64,000 bases of DNA, taken from positions 94,329-158,328 of the forward strand of contig SFVK01000003.1 in assembly GCA_004561545.1 (NCBI GenBank), in the 5' to 3' direction. The first letter of the stretch is position 1; every line of letters begins with the position of its first letter. The position numbers and the translations under genes are program-made. The notes beneath the pieces were generated by a model. That model worked only from the letters and a program-made list of their open reading frames with translations. It was not told the DNA's origin and searched no databases. Of this stretch, positions 56,368 to 63,655 are shown in pieces. The DNA comes from a bacterium (GTDB taxonomy: Bacteria; Bacillota; Clostridia; Oscillospirales; Ruminococcaceae).

Positions 56368-58185
56368 ATGGATAAGAAGGTAGCTGGCATACCTCACAAT
56401 TTGACTTGGTGCATCTCGGGTATTGCTCTTTGCTGTTTATTGATCAATGCAAATATTAAAGGAATTGGTTTGGGGATATTCGGAAGCCTGGCAATTTTGG
56501 CTTTTGCCCAATTTATTCCGAAGCAGGATTTGAAAAAAATATGGAAAGCAACAACTAAAACAGAAAAAATTTTCGTATTAGCAGTATGCGGATTGGCCTG
56601 CGTTAAATTTGTTTTTATGTGGCAATTTTCAAGCCTGATTGGACGAGTTGCAGAAGCGATTCACCTGCCCAGGACAGTTTTTTTGGTTGTAATTGGACTA
56701 TTGGCAGCTGTGATATCCTATCCCTTTGTGCTTTCCGTTCTGCTTGGCTTGCGAAAAAGCACTGCGCAAGGAATGTGTGTGCCTGCGGATCATCACAGTG
56801 TTTCAGCACGAGAGCTCCTGTTTCTGCTGTTGACAGCGGTTTTGACAATCACAATCTGTTCCAAGTCCTCTGTGCTGTATCCCTTCAATGACTGGGTGGA
56901 TTCCAACTGCTTTTTTACGGTCGGCAAGGCGGCGGTTCACGGCAAGGTGATTTACAGGGATATCTATGAACAGAAGGGGCCGCTTCTGTATTTCCTTCAT
57001 TCGTTTGCCTACCTGCTGTCCAACACTACGTTTTTTGGTGTTTATCTGCTTGAAATTGCGGCGGCCTTTTTCTTTTTATATTATTCCTATAAAATTGTAT
57101 CTCTTGACAGCGCAGGAGAGTCCCTCTGGCTGATGCCCGTTCTTTCTGCACTGGTGTATAGTTCCGCTAGCTTTTGCCACGGTGATAGTGCGGAGGAATT
57201 TTGTCTCCCGTTGCTGACTTACGCGCTCTGGGTGGGACTGCGGGCACTGAAGGAGCAAAAACAACCGAAGCTCCATCAATACTTCCTCATCGGAGTGACC
57301 TCCGGGTGCGTTCTGTGGATCAAATACACCATGCTGGGATTTTATGTGGGATGGTTCCTCGTCCCGGCGGCTCTGATGATTGCCGGCAGACAGTGGAAAC
57401 GTCTCGCTCAGTCTGTGGGCCTGATTGGGGCCGGTGTAGCCACGGCAACAGCCCCGTTCCTGGTTTATTTCGGGGTTAACCATGCGATTGCCGATTGGTT
57501 CAAAGTGTATTTTTATGACAATATTTTTAGCTATAGCAAAATGGAACAGTCCTCAGTTCAGCAAAGTGTATTCCACAATATTATCTATGGAACGATGTCG
57601 ACGTTCGAATATAACCTGATTCCCATGGGGTTGGTACTGATTGGATTGATCTGGTTCTACCTGAATGGCAACAAAAAAACAAACTGGTATCTGTTTGCTT
57701 GCCTTTCGGGTACTCTGATTCTGGTTTACGCCGGAGGACAGCGCCATATATATTATGCACTGATTTTTTCGGCCTTTTCTTCCCTGGGGATGATCGCGAT
57801 CCAAAATAGCGTTGTGGAGATGTTGCCGGATTCGAGGAAGAGGAACCTATCCCGTGGTAAACGGCTGGCAAACCTGGGCGCAGTAGTCGGCCTTTTGCTG
57901 ATCTGTGTGGTTAGAAGCAGTAATGTGTATCTGATACCCCACGAAAAAGAAGATCTCCCGCAATACCGGTTCCGCGATATCATTCGGACGGTAGAGAATC
58001 CAACCCTTTTGAATTATGGTTTTCTGGATGGCGGTTTTTATACCGTGTGCGATGTCGTGCCAACATGTAAGTATTTTTGCGGTTTGAATTCTCGCGCGGA
58101 AGAAATTGCGCAGGGGCAGAAACAATGTCTGGAAGAAGGCACCACGGATTTCATCGTTACCAGAGATGCCACAATTGATGAGTAA
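56368..58185 (+). CDS. Polytopic membrane protein, GT-C glycosyltransferase-like, ends at in-frame stop
   Basis: A 605-aa protein with about 12-13 membrane helices. The loop after the fourth helix, PFNDWVDSNCFFTVGKAAVHGKVIYRDIYEQKGPLLYFLHS, has the acidic pair and 'YRDIYEQKGPLLY' pattern of GT-C/ArnT-like membrane sugar transferases that use lipid-linked donors. Its base composition is clearly lower in GC than the flanking metH and dnaX, which hints at transfer. The frame continues after TAA (58183-58185) for 30 more codons in the same frame (to 58278), ending in a plausible protein tail, so the stop looks like a recent nonsense change near the C-terminus. ATG 56368 follows AGAGG by ten bases. 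Confidence 0.7.
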   Translation: MDKKVAGIPHNLTWCISGIALCCLLINANIKGIGLGIFGSLAILAFAQFIPKQDLKKIWKATTKTEKIFVLAVCGLACVKFVFMWQFSSLIGRVAEAIHLPRTVFLVVIGLLAAVISYPFVLSVLLGLRKSTAQGMCVPADHHSVSARELLFLLLTAVLTITICSKSSVLYPFNDWVDSNCFFTVGKAAVHGKVIYRDIYEQKGPLLYFLHSFAYLLSNTTFFGVYLLEIAAAFFFLYYSYKIVSLDSAGESLWLMPVLSALVYSSASFCHGDSAEEFCLPLLTYALWVGLRALKEQKQPKLHQYFLIGVTSGCVLWIKYTMLGFYVGWFLVPAALMIAGRQWKRLAQSVGLIGAGVATATAPFLVYFGVNHAIADWFKVYFYDNIFSYSKMEQSSVQQSVFHNIIYGTMSTFEYNLIPMGLVLIGLIWFYLNGNKKTNWYLFACLSGTLILVYAGGQRHIYYALIFSAFSSLGMIAIQNSVVEMLPDSRKRNLSRGKRLANLGAVVGLLLICVVRSSNVYLIPHEKEDLPQYRFRDIIRTVENPTLLNYGFLDGGFYTVCDVVPTCKYFCGLNSRAEEIAQGQKQCLEEGTTDFIVTRDATIDE

Positions 58186-58278
58186 CTCTATGAATGTGTG
58201 GCAACGGCGACTTTCCCTTTTGAGGGAAAAGACAGGACTTATTATCTCTATTCCCTGAAAAGCCTGAATTTCAGCTAA
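58186..58278 (+). other. In-frame continuation beyond the stop of the membrane protein
   Basis: Thirty sense codons in the same frame right after TAA: LYECVATATFPFEGKDRTYY, then LYSLKSLNFS and a second TAA. The run reads like the end of a GT-C protein (aromatic, ends in a short polar tail), not like random intergenic sequence. Confidence 0.5.
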
Positions 58279-58347
58279 GGAAAGCACCTTCGGGACACGA
58301 TGAGGACAGAGAAAAACAAGGAAAAATCATGCCGGGACCTTGGCGGC

Positions 58348-58382
58348 GGAAATCTCCCCCCGCATTGGAAATCTCCCCCCGC
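58348..58382. repeat. Tandem 16-bp direct repeat before the SRP RNA promoter
   Basis: GGAAATCTCCCCCCGC occurs twice with a 3-bp gap (58348-58363 and 58367-58382), ending 3 bp before the -35 box of ffs. It might be a regulator site, or just slippage. Confidence 0.6.
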
Positions 58383-58385
58383 CCC

Positions 58386-58414
58386 TTGCAATTTTGCAGG
58401 GGATATAGTATAAT
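58386..58414 (+). promoter_or_regulatory. Promoter of SRP RNA and probably dnaX
   Basis: TTGCAA, 17-bp spacer, perfect TATAAT. The transcript would start near 58421. Confidence 0.85.
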
Positions 58415-58449
58415 ACAAAAAGCGGACAGGGCTGTTATTGCGCTGTTTT

Positions 58450-58561
58450 GCATACGGATGTGGGCCCCGTGCGCAGGAACCCTGTGAACCATGTCAGGCG
58501 GGGAACCGAGCAGCATTAAGCGGTGGTCTCCTGGTGCTGCGGTCAGCCTGCATCCGTATGC
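58450..58561 (+). ncRNA. ffs: Signal recognition particle RNA, small bacterial type
   Basis: The conserved core is clear: GAACCATGTCAGGCGGGG, then AACCGAGCAGCATTAAGCGG, then CTGGTGCTGCGGTC, which form the Ffh-binding symmetric and asymmetric loops and the GGAA-type tetraloop region. The ends pair: GCATACGGATG (58450-58460) with CATCCGTATGC (58551-58561). About 112 nt, the single-hairpin form without an Alu domain. It binds Ffh and targets ribosomes making membrane proteins. ffs directly before dnaX is a common Firmicutes order. Confidence 0.92.
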
Positions 58562-58636
58562 CAAGCAGCGCAGCCGCGGGGCACACCCGCGCGGGCCCTG
58601 TCCTTTCTGTTACCCAAAAACAGGGGAGGTGGGTTC

Positions 58637-60310
58637 ATGTACCGCGCGCTGTATCGGAAATGGCGGCCCAAAAAGTTTGCCGATGTGGTCGGCCAGGAGG
58701 CCATTGTCACCGCGCTGCAAAATCAGATCGTGGCGGGGCGCATCGGCCATGCCTACCTTTTCACCGGCACCCGCGGAACCGGCAAAACCACCTGCGCCAA
58801 AATCTTTGCCAAGGCGGTCAACTGCCTGGATGCCTCCGGCCCGGACCCCTGCGGGGAGTGTGTTGTCTGCAAGGGCATTGACGACGGCAGCATTCTGGAT
58901 GTCTCCGAGATTGACGCCGCCTCCAACAACAGTGTGGACGATATCCGCAACCTGCGGGACGAGACTGCCTATCTGCCCGCCATGTGCCGGTATAAGGTCT
59001 ATATCATCGATGAGGTGCATATGCTCTCCACCTCGGCCTTCAACGCGCTGCTCAAGACGATGGAGGAACCGCCCGAGCATGTGATTTTTATTCTTGCCAC
59101 CACTGAGGTGCAAAAAGTTCCCGCCACCATCCTGAGCCGCTGCCAGCGCTACGATTTCCAGCGCATCACCGCCGATAAAATTGCGGATCGTCTGGAATAT
59201 GTGGCCGGTCAGGAACAGATTGCCCTGGACCATGGCGCCGCCGGGCTTATCGGCCGTCTGGCGGACGGCGCCATGCGCGACGCTCTCTCCATTCTGGATA
59301 CCTGCGCCGGCGTCTCCAACGAGGTCAGCGAGGAACTGGTCCGCCGTATGGCCGGTGTGACGGACCGGCGCTACCTTTTTGAGATCAGCGATGCCATTGC
59401 GGCAAAGGATGCCGTTGCAGCGCTGCAAAAGATTGCCGAGCTGCGCCAGCAGAGTGTGGATATGCGCCGCCTGTGCATGGAACTGGCCGGCCATTATCGC
59501 AACCTGATGCTCAGCGCCCTGCCCGGAGGCACCGGCCTGCTCACCGGCGTGTCCCCCGAGGAGGAAGCCGCCTATGAGGCCAGGAAGGACTTCCCCCAGA
59601 CTGAGGCCATCCGCGCGGTCAATGCGTTCGGTGCGGCGCTGGAAAAAATGGCACGGGGCACCGACCAGCGCATTGAGCTGGAGCTGGCGGTCTTTTCACT
59701 GACCCGGCCGGAAGCGGCTACCGTTGTGCAGCCTGTCCCGGCCCCGTCCCGGGCCGGTTCTGCGGCGCCCTCTGCCGGGCCCGCCCCCTTCACGGCTGCG
59801 CCGCCCCCGGTGTACGCCGCTGCGCCTGCGGCGGTCCCGCCGGTGGTCAGCCCGGCGCCTGCCGCCGAAAGGGAGGAGCGCCCGCCCTTTGAGGCTGCCC
59901 CCGCTCCCGCGCCCCAGACGGCGCCGGTCTATGCCGCCGATGTGCCCATTCCCCAGCCGGTACGCGCCGCAGCCAGTGAGCCCCAGCCTTTTGTGCAGTG
60001 GCCCGCCGTTCTGGAGCTGATTGCCGAAAATGACCCCATGCTCAATTCTTACCTGCGCGGCACCCGGGCTTACTATGACGGCAGGCGGGTGCTGATCGAG
60101 TGCAGCGATGATTTCCGGGACTTTATGCGCCGCAGCAAGGAGACCTCCAAAAATATCAAACAGTATATTTATCAGGTCACCCACATCAAGTGCAATATCG
60201 GTCCCTACGAAAAGCCCAAATCCGGCGGCCCCGCCCCCGCAGTCAATGTGGAGGACACCCTGAAGCAGATGGAAAATCTGGGGGTGGATGTGGTCGTCGA
60301 GGACAAATAA
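58637..60310 (+). CDS. dnaX: DNA polymerase III subunit gamma/tau
   Basis: A 557-aa clamp-loader ATPase. It starts MYRALYRKWRPKKFADVVGQEAIVTALQNQI and has Walker A FTGTRGTGKTTCAK, the zinc module with CGECVVCKGI, Walker B IIDEVHMLSTSAFNALLKTMEEPP, and sensor/SRC motif TILSRCQRYDF. After a Pro/Ala-rich linker (about 375-455) comes a tau-like C-terminal part (NSYLRGTRAYYDGRRVLIECSDDF). The full-length product is tau-like; no clear slippery A-run for a gamma frameshift was seen. ATG 58637 follows GGGGAGG by seven bases. Confidence 0.96.
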   Translation: MYRALYRKWRPKKFADVVGQEAIVTALQNQIVAGRIGHAYLFTGTRGTGKTTCAKIFAKAVNCLDASGPDPCGECVVCKGIDDGSILDVSEIDAASNNSVDDIRNLRDETAYLPAMCRYKVYIIDEVHMLSTSAFNALLKTMEEPPEHVIFILATTEVQKVPATILSRCQRYDFQRITADKIADRLEYVAGQEQIALDHGAAGLIGRLADGAMRDALSILDTCAGVSNEVSEELVRRMAGVTDRRYLFEISDAIAAKDAVAALQKIAELRQQSVDMRRLCMELAGHYRNLMLSALPGGTGLLTGVSPEEEAAYEARKDFPQTEAIRAVNAFGAALEKMARGTDQRIELELAVFSLTRPEAATVVQPVPAPSRAGSAAPSAGPAPFTAAPPPVYAAAPAAVPPVVSPAPAAEREERPPFEAAPAPAPQTAPVYAADVPIPQPVRAAASEPQPFVQWPAVLELIAENDPMLNSYLRGTRAYYDGRRVLIECSDDFRDFMRRSKETSKNIKQYIYQVTHIKCNIGPYEKPKSGGPAPAVNVEDTLKQMENLGVDVVVEDK

Positions 60311-60361
60311 ACATATTCCGCCGGTTTCCGGCAAAACTGTAACACAAAGGAGTAATGATCC

Positions 60362-60703
60362 ATGAAAGCAAGACTGCCCCAGGGCTATGGCCGCCCCGAT
60401 CCCCAGGCCATGATGCGTCAGGTCCAGAAGATGCAGGACCAGATCCGCGCCAAGCAGGAGGAACTGGAGAGCCGCGAATACACCGGTACCGCCAGCGGTG
60501 AGATGGTCACTGTCACCATGACCGGCAAGCACGAAGTGACTGCCATCAAGATCAAGCCCGAGGCCGTGGACCCCGACGATCTGGAAATGCTGGAAGACCT
60601 CATCGCTGCCGCCGTCAACAGCGCGGTGGCCGCAGTGGATAAGGATTCCGATGAGGAAATGGCCAAAATGACCGGCGGCATGAACATCCCCGGCATCGGC
60701 TGA
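60362..60703 (+). CDS. YbaB/EbfC nucleoid-associated protein
   Basis: A 113-aa protein with the family's shape: MMRQVQKMQDQIRAKQEELESREYTGTASGEMVTVTMTGKHEVTAIKIKPEAVDPDDLEMLEDLIAAAVNSA, a helix, a three-stranded sheet and a helix that dimerise in tweezers-like form on DNA. It lies between dnaX and recR, the standard order. ATG 60362 follows AAGGAG by nine bases. Confidence 0.95.
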   Translation: MKARLPQGYGRPDPQAMMRQVQKMQDQIRAKQEELESREYTGTASGEMVTVTMTGKHEVTAIKIKPEAVDPDDLEMLEDLIAAAVNSAVAAVDKDSDEEMAKMTGGMNIPGIG

Positions 60704-60719
60704 CCGGCGGGAGGCCTTT

Positions 60720-61313
60720 ATGCACAACGCAGAACCCCTGGAAAACCTGGCGGATCAGTTTGCCCGGTTCCCCGGCGTCGGCCGCAAAGGCGCCGTGCGC
60801 ATGGCCTATGAGGTGATGTCCATGAGCAACGAACAGGCCATGGAGCTGGCGCGTGCGATTCAGGACGCCAAAACCAAGCTGCACCGCTGCCGCCTGTGCC
60901 AGGATTATACCACCAGCGAGCTTTGCCCCATCTGTGCCTCCCAAAAGCGGGACCGCACCGTGATCTGCGTGGTGGAAGCCCCACGGGACATCAAGGCCAT
61001 CGAGCGGACCCACGAATACAACGGTCTTTACCATGTGCTGCACGGCCTGATCTCCCCCATGGACGGCATCGGCGCCGACCAGCTCTGCGTCAAGGAGTTG
61101 CTGGCCCGGTTGGACGGTACGGTGAAGGAGGTCATCATGGCCACCAGCCCCACCGTGGAAGGGGAGGCCACCGCCATGTATCTGGCCAAGCTCATCAAGC
61201 CCCTGGGTATCAAAACCACCCGTCTGGCCTATGGCCTGCCGGTGGGTTCCAGCCTGGAATACGCCGATGAGACCACCCTTTACCGCGCCATGGAGGGCCG
61301 GGGCGAAATGTGA
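60720..61313 (+). CDS. recR: Recombination mediator RecR
   Basis: A 197-aa RecR: helix-hairpin-helix LADQFARFPGVGRKGAVRMAYEV, the four-Cys zinc finger CRLCQDYTTSELCPIC, and a Toprim domain starting ICVVEAPRDIKAIERTHEYNGLYHVLHGLISPMDGIGADQL. With RecO and RecF it loads RecA on SSB-coated gaps. The ATG at 60720 is 16 bp after ebfC, with GGGAGG five bases upstream. Confidence 0.97.
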   Translation: MHNAEPLENLADQFARFPGVGRKGAVRMAYEVMSMSNEQAMELARAIQDAKTKLHRCRLCQDYTTSELCPICASQKRDRTVICVVEAPRDIKAIERTHEYNGLYHVLHGLISPMDGIGADQLCVKELLARLDGTVKEVIMATSPTVEGEATAMYLAKLIKPLGIKTTRLAYGLPVGSSLEYADETTLYRAMEGRGEM

Positions 61314-61324
61314 CCCGCTCCCCC

Positions 61325-61353
61325 TTGACAGCGCATGAAAATCGCGTTATACT
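61325..61353 (+). promoter_or_regulatory. Promoter of smpB (and probably ssrA)
   Basis: TTGACA, 17-bp spacer, TATACT, just after recR. No separate promoter was seen in the 62 bp before ssrA, so tmRNA may be cut from the smpB transcript. Confidence 0.8.
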
Positions 61354-61393
61354 GTAATGCCTCTGAATGTCAGCCGGGAAGGAGGTGCGCTTC

Positions 61394-61861
61394 ATGCCGC
61401 AGGAAAAGCCTGGCAAAAAGGTGATCGCCCAGAACCGTGAGGCGCGCCACGAATACTTTGTGATGGAGGCGCTGGAAACCGGCATTGAGCTGGTGGGGAC
61501 CGAGGTTAAGAGCCTGCGGTCCGGCGGCGCCAACCTCAAGGATGCCTGGGCGGATATTGATGAGGGTGAGCTGATTCTCAAGGGAATGCACATCAGTCCC
61601 TATGAGCAGGGCAACATCTTCAACAAGGACCCCCGCCGTCCCCGCCGCCTGCTGGCCCACAAGAGCGAAATCCGCCATCTGGCCCAGCAGATCAAGCTGC
61701 AGGGATACACGCTGGTTCCGCTCCAGCTCTACTTCAAGCAGGGCCGGGTCAAGGTGGAACTGGGCCTGTGCAAGGGCAAAAAGCTCTACGATAAGCGTGC
61801 CGACGCCGCCGCGCGGGACGCAAAGCGGGATATTGACCGCGCTATGAAAACGGCACGGTAA
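61394..61861 (+). CDS. smpB: SsrA-binding protein SmpB
   Basis: A 155-aa SmpB: VIAQNREARHEYFVMEALETGIELVGTEVKSLRSGGANLKDAW, then HISPYEQGNIFNKDPRRPRRLLAHKSEI, VPLQLYFKQGRVKVELGLCKGKKLYDKR and the basic C-terminal tail AAARDAKRDIDRAMKTAR. It carries tmRNA into stalled ribosomes; the tail takes the place of mRNA in the decoding site. ATG 61394 follows AAGGAGGT by seven bases. The tmRNA gene lies 62 bp downstream. Confidence 0.97.
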   Translation: MPQEKPGKKVIAQNREARHEYFVMEALETGIELVGTEVKSLRSGGANLKDAWADIDEGELILKGMHISPYEQGNIFNKDPRRPRRLLAHKSEIRHLAQQIKLQGYTLVPLQLYFKQGRVKVELGLCKGKKLYDKRADAAARDAKRDIDRAMKTAR

Positions 61862-61923
61862 GCGGCGGATCACAAGAGCGCAATCATACCGCTTTCCCAC
61901 GCCGCACACTGCGGCGTTCATCC

Positions 61924-62276
61924 GGGGCTGTAATGGTTTCGACGGGGAGAGAGAGGCGTGAGCAGCGGGCCGTGGCGGTGCACCACGATAAAAGCGCCAA
62001 ACAAAACGAACTGACAACGATTATTCTGTTGCCGTCGCTGCCTGATTAGGCGCGACCGTCCTGCCTGCCTTAGTACCGCGCAGGGCCAGGGCGTCGATTA
62101 GGTACTGAACGTGCACGGGCCTAAGCTTTGCAGCCCGTCATGAATTGATGAAGCTACCAATGTGACAAGCGTGTACACTCGCTCGCACGGCGGGAAATTC
62201 AATAAATGTACTGCGCCCGGAGATACTCTAACCGCTTTCTTTTCGGACACGGGTTCGACTCCCGTCAGCTCCACCA
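61924..62276 (+). ncRNA. ssrA: Transfer-messenger RNA (tmRNA)
   Basis: 353 nt. The 5' end GGGGCTGTAATGGTTTCGAC and 3' end GGTTCGACTCCCGTCAGCTCCACCA form the tRNA(Ala)-like acceptor and T arm (GGGGCTG pairs with CAGCTCC, then A-CCA encoded). The tag frame ends TGA at 62043-62045 and codes for a tag finishing DNDYSVAVAA, a good proteolysis tag; the resume codon cannot be fixed by eye. With SmpB it frees stalled ribosomes. Its 3' end borders mobile DNA. Confidence 0.96.
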
Positions 62277-62285
62277 AAACAATAT

Positions 62286-62328
62286 AATCCGAACCTTTAT
62301 CCAATCGGAGATGGGTTCGGATTTATTG
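62286..62328 (+). terminator. Terminator of ssrA
   Basis: AATCCGAACC pairs with GGTTCGGATT around an 18-base loop, followed by TATTGTTTATAT. Confidence 0.75.
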
Positions 62329-62363
62329 TTTATATCGAGGAAATTGAAGATTGGTAAACGCAA

Positions 62364-62401
62364 AACCGGGAGGACTGCCGAACATGGCAATCTTCCCGGT
62401 T
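62364..62401 (-). terminator. Terminator of the mobile-element genes
   Basis: Minus strand AACCGGGAAGATTGCC pairs with GGCAGTCCTCCCGGTT with small bulges and is followed by TTGCGTTT. It faces the ssrA terminator. Confidence 0.65.
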
Positions 62402-62404
62402 CGT

Positions 62405-62590
62405 TTATGCAGAATCTTTCGCCGCAGCTTCTTTTTTCTCTTTCCATTCGGCAAATGCCCGCTTGCCCTCATCGCTTTCATAATACTTCTGAATCACCGG
62501 CAACAGACTCCTTGCCAGAGACTCATATACAAACTCTGGAATCTCAGCGGAGTTAACATCATTCACATCATAGCAGTTCTTTTTCTTCAT
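62405..62590 (-). CDS. Small hypothetical protein of the mobile element
   Basis: A 61-aa protein, MKKKNCYDVNDVNSAEIPEF then helical and charged to the end (FAEWKEKKEAAAKDSA). GGGAGG lies seven bases before ATG 62590. No family recognised; small charged proteins like this are common next to RepA-like genes in clostridial integrative elements. It is the last gene before the element ends at ssrA. Confidence 0.6.
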   Translation of the reverse strand: MKKKNCYDVNDVNSAEIPEFVYESLARSLLPVIQKYYESDEGKRAFAEWKEKKEAAAKDSA

Positions 62591-62701
62591 TCTATTCCTC
62601 CCTTCACGGCGCACAGGTGCTTTTTTTGGCGCGGATGAGTAAAGATATGCCCCTCAGCGTTTGCGTCTTTTGTGGAGCATAAAATATCCTATTTTCGACC
62701 T

Positions 62702-63094
62702 TTATCCTGACAGATTTTCGCCCGCCTCCTTCGGGCGGATCAGCTTTGCGTTGGACGGGTAATTGAGCGTGATCAGCGCTGGCTTTCCAAGGCCCTGTTT
62801 CTTTCGGCAGATCAATCCGCTATATTCCAATTCTCGGAATATGCGTGTAACACACTGCCGACTTCGATGCAGTTTCTTCTGTGCCTGTTCTACGGTGAAG
62901 TAGAGACGGATCGTGCCGTCTGCCTCTATAAATCCGTTAACCTTTGAAATGCTGGCTCTGTCCAGCATAAGCGCATACAGCACCTTTGCATCGTTGGATA
63001 GATCCGCAAGGCTGTCCTCCATAAGAAACCGTGGGAAGGGTATGTACGATGCCGAAAGGCTCTCTGTAGTAAATCGTAAAAAATTCTGTGTCAT
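62702..63094 (-). CDS. Replication initiator protein A-like, N-terminal domain only
   Basis: A 130-aa protein resembling the N-terminal winged-helix domain of RepA_N plasmid initiators: YIPFPRFLMEDSLADLSNDAKVLYALMLDRASISKVNGFIEADGTIRLYFTVEQAQKKLHRSRQCVTRIFRELEYSGLICRKKQGLGKP. Full RepA_N proteins are two to three times longer; short forms occur in Tn1549-like integrative elements. AGGAGG lies six bases before ATG 63094. It supports a plasmid-like or ICE origin for the DNA right of ssrA. Confidence 0.85.
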   Translation of the reverse strand: MTQNFLRFTTESLSASYIPFPRFLMEDSLADLSNDAKVLYALMLDRASISKVNGFIEADGTIRLYFTVEQAQKKLHRSRQCVTRIFRELEYSGLICRKKQGLGKPALITLNYPSNAKLIRPKEAGENLSG

Positions 63095-63169
63095 TGTGAC
63101 CTCCTATCCCATCCTATCCATCAAAAACGGTATTGATTGTATTGATGGATGACTCTATTGAGCGTTAGT

Positions 63170-63304
63170 TTATTTCTTATTGATTTGGGTATGAATTTCA
63201 TCCTCTGTGAATGTTCGGAAATCCGACGTCCGGAAATCCAATAACGGTACGGTCTTGAGCGTCAGGTTATCCACCATCTGAAAATCCGGTGACGGGAAAT
63301 CCAT
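63170..63304 (-). CDS. Possible 44-aa protein with repeated Asp-Phe motifs
   Basis: A short frame between mobC and the RepA-like gene: MDFPSPDFQMVDNLTLKTVP, then LLDFRTSDFRTFTEDEIHTQ and INKK. The D-F-x-x-S/T-D-F unit occurs twice, reflecting repeated GGATTTCC in the DNA. It fits exactly in the gap (22 bp after mobC) and has sensible composition, but its ribosome site is weak. No family recognised. Confidence 0.4.
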   Translation of the reverse strand: MDFPSPDFQMVDNLTLKTVPLLDFRTSDFRTFTEDEIHTQINKK

Positions 63305-63325
63305 ACATGGATAATCCCGTTGTGG

Positions 63326-63655
63326 TCATAGTTCCGCCCTTTGCGACTGCTTGAGTAGTTCCCAAATTTCACACTGTTTCGCTTTCAACTCGACGATATC
63401 ATCCTGATAGAAATTCCCTGTCTGATTGATACGGCGGCAGATCTGGTTGATGTTTCCTGCAACGCGGCTGACGGCAGCAGCCAGTTTCTTTTGCTCGGTG
63501 TAATCCACTTTGATGATATAGCCGTCGATCGCCATCTTGCGTAGATAGGCTCCCATGTTATGGGTGCCGAGCTGCGCCATCTTTTGTTGTATGAGTTTCT
63601 TTTCCTGTTCGGTGACGCAGAACTCAATGCGTATTGGTCTTGTTCGGTCTGCCAT
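63326..63655 (-). CDS. mobC: Plasmid mobilisation relaxosome protein MobC-like
   Basis: A 109-aa protein with a ribbon-helix-helix start (RPIRIEFCVTEQEKKLIQQKMAQLGTHNMGAYLRKMAIDGYII) and a helical MobC-type end (LAAAVSRVAGNINQICRRINQTGNFYQDDIVELKAKQCEIWELLKQ, where the VAGNINQI stretch is typical). MobC proteins help the relaxase open oriT. GGGAG lies before ATG 63655. No relaxase is in the window; it may be beyond the right edge or missing. Repeats and hairpins just upstream could be oriT. Confidence 0.88.
   Translation of the reverse strand: MADRTRPIRIEFCVTEQEKKLIQQKMAQLGTHNMGAYLRKMAIDGYIIKVDYTEQKKLAAAVSRVAGNINQICRRINQTGNFYQDDIVELKAKQCEIWELLKQSQRAEL

Noticed and set aside
58523..58636. An upstream start for dnaX at 58523
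   Set aside because: That stretch is the 3' part of the SRP RNA and its trailer; the dnaX N-terminus MYRALYRKWRP at 58637 is exact for the family.
62236..62276. A tRNA gene suggested by the T-arm and CCA end
   Set aside because: It is the tRNA-like 3' part of ssrA; no anticodon arm.
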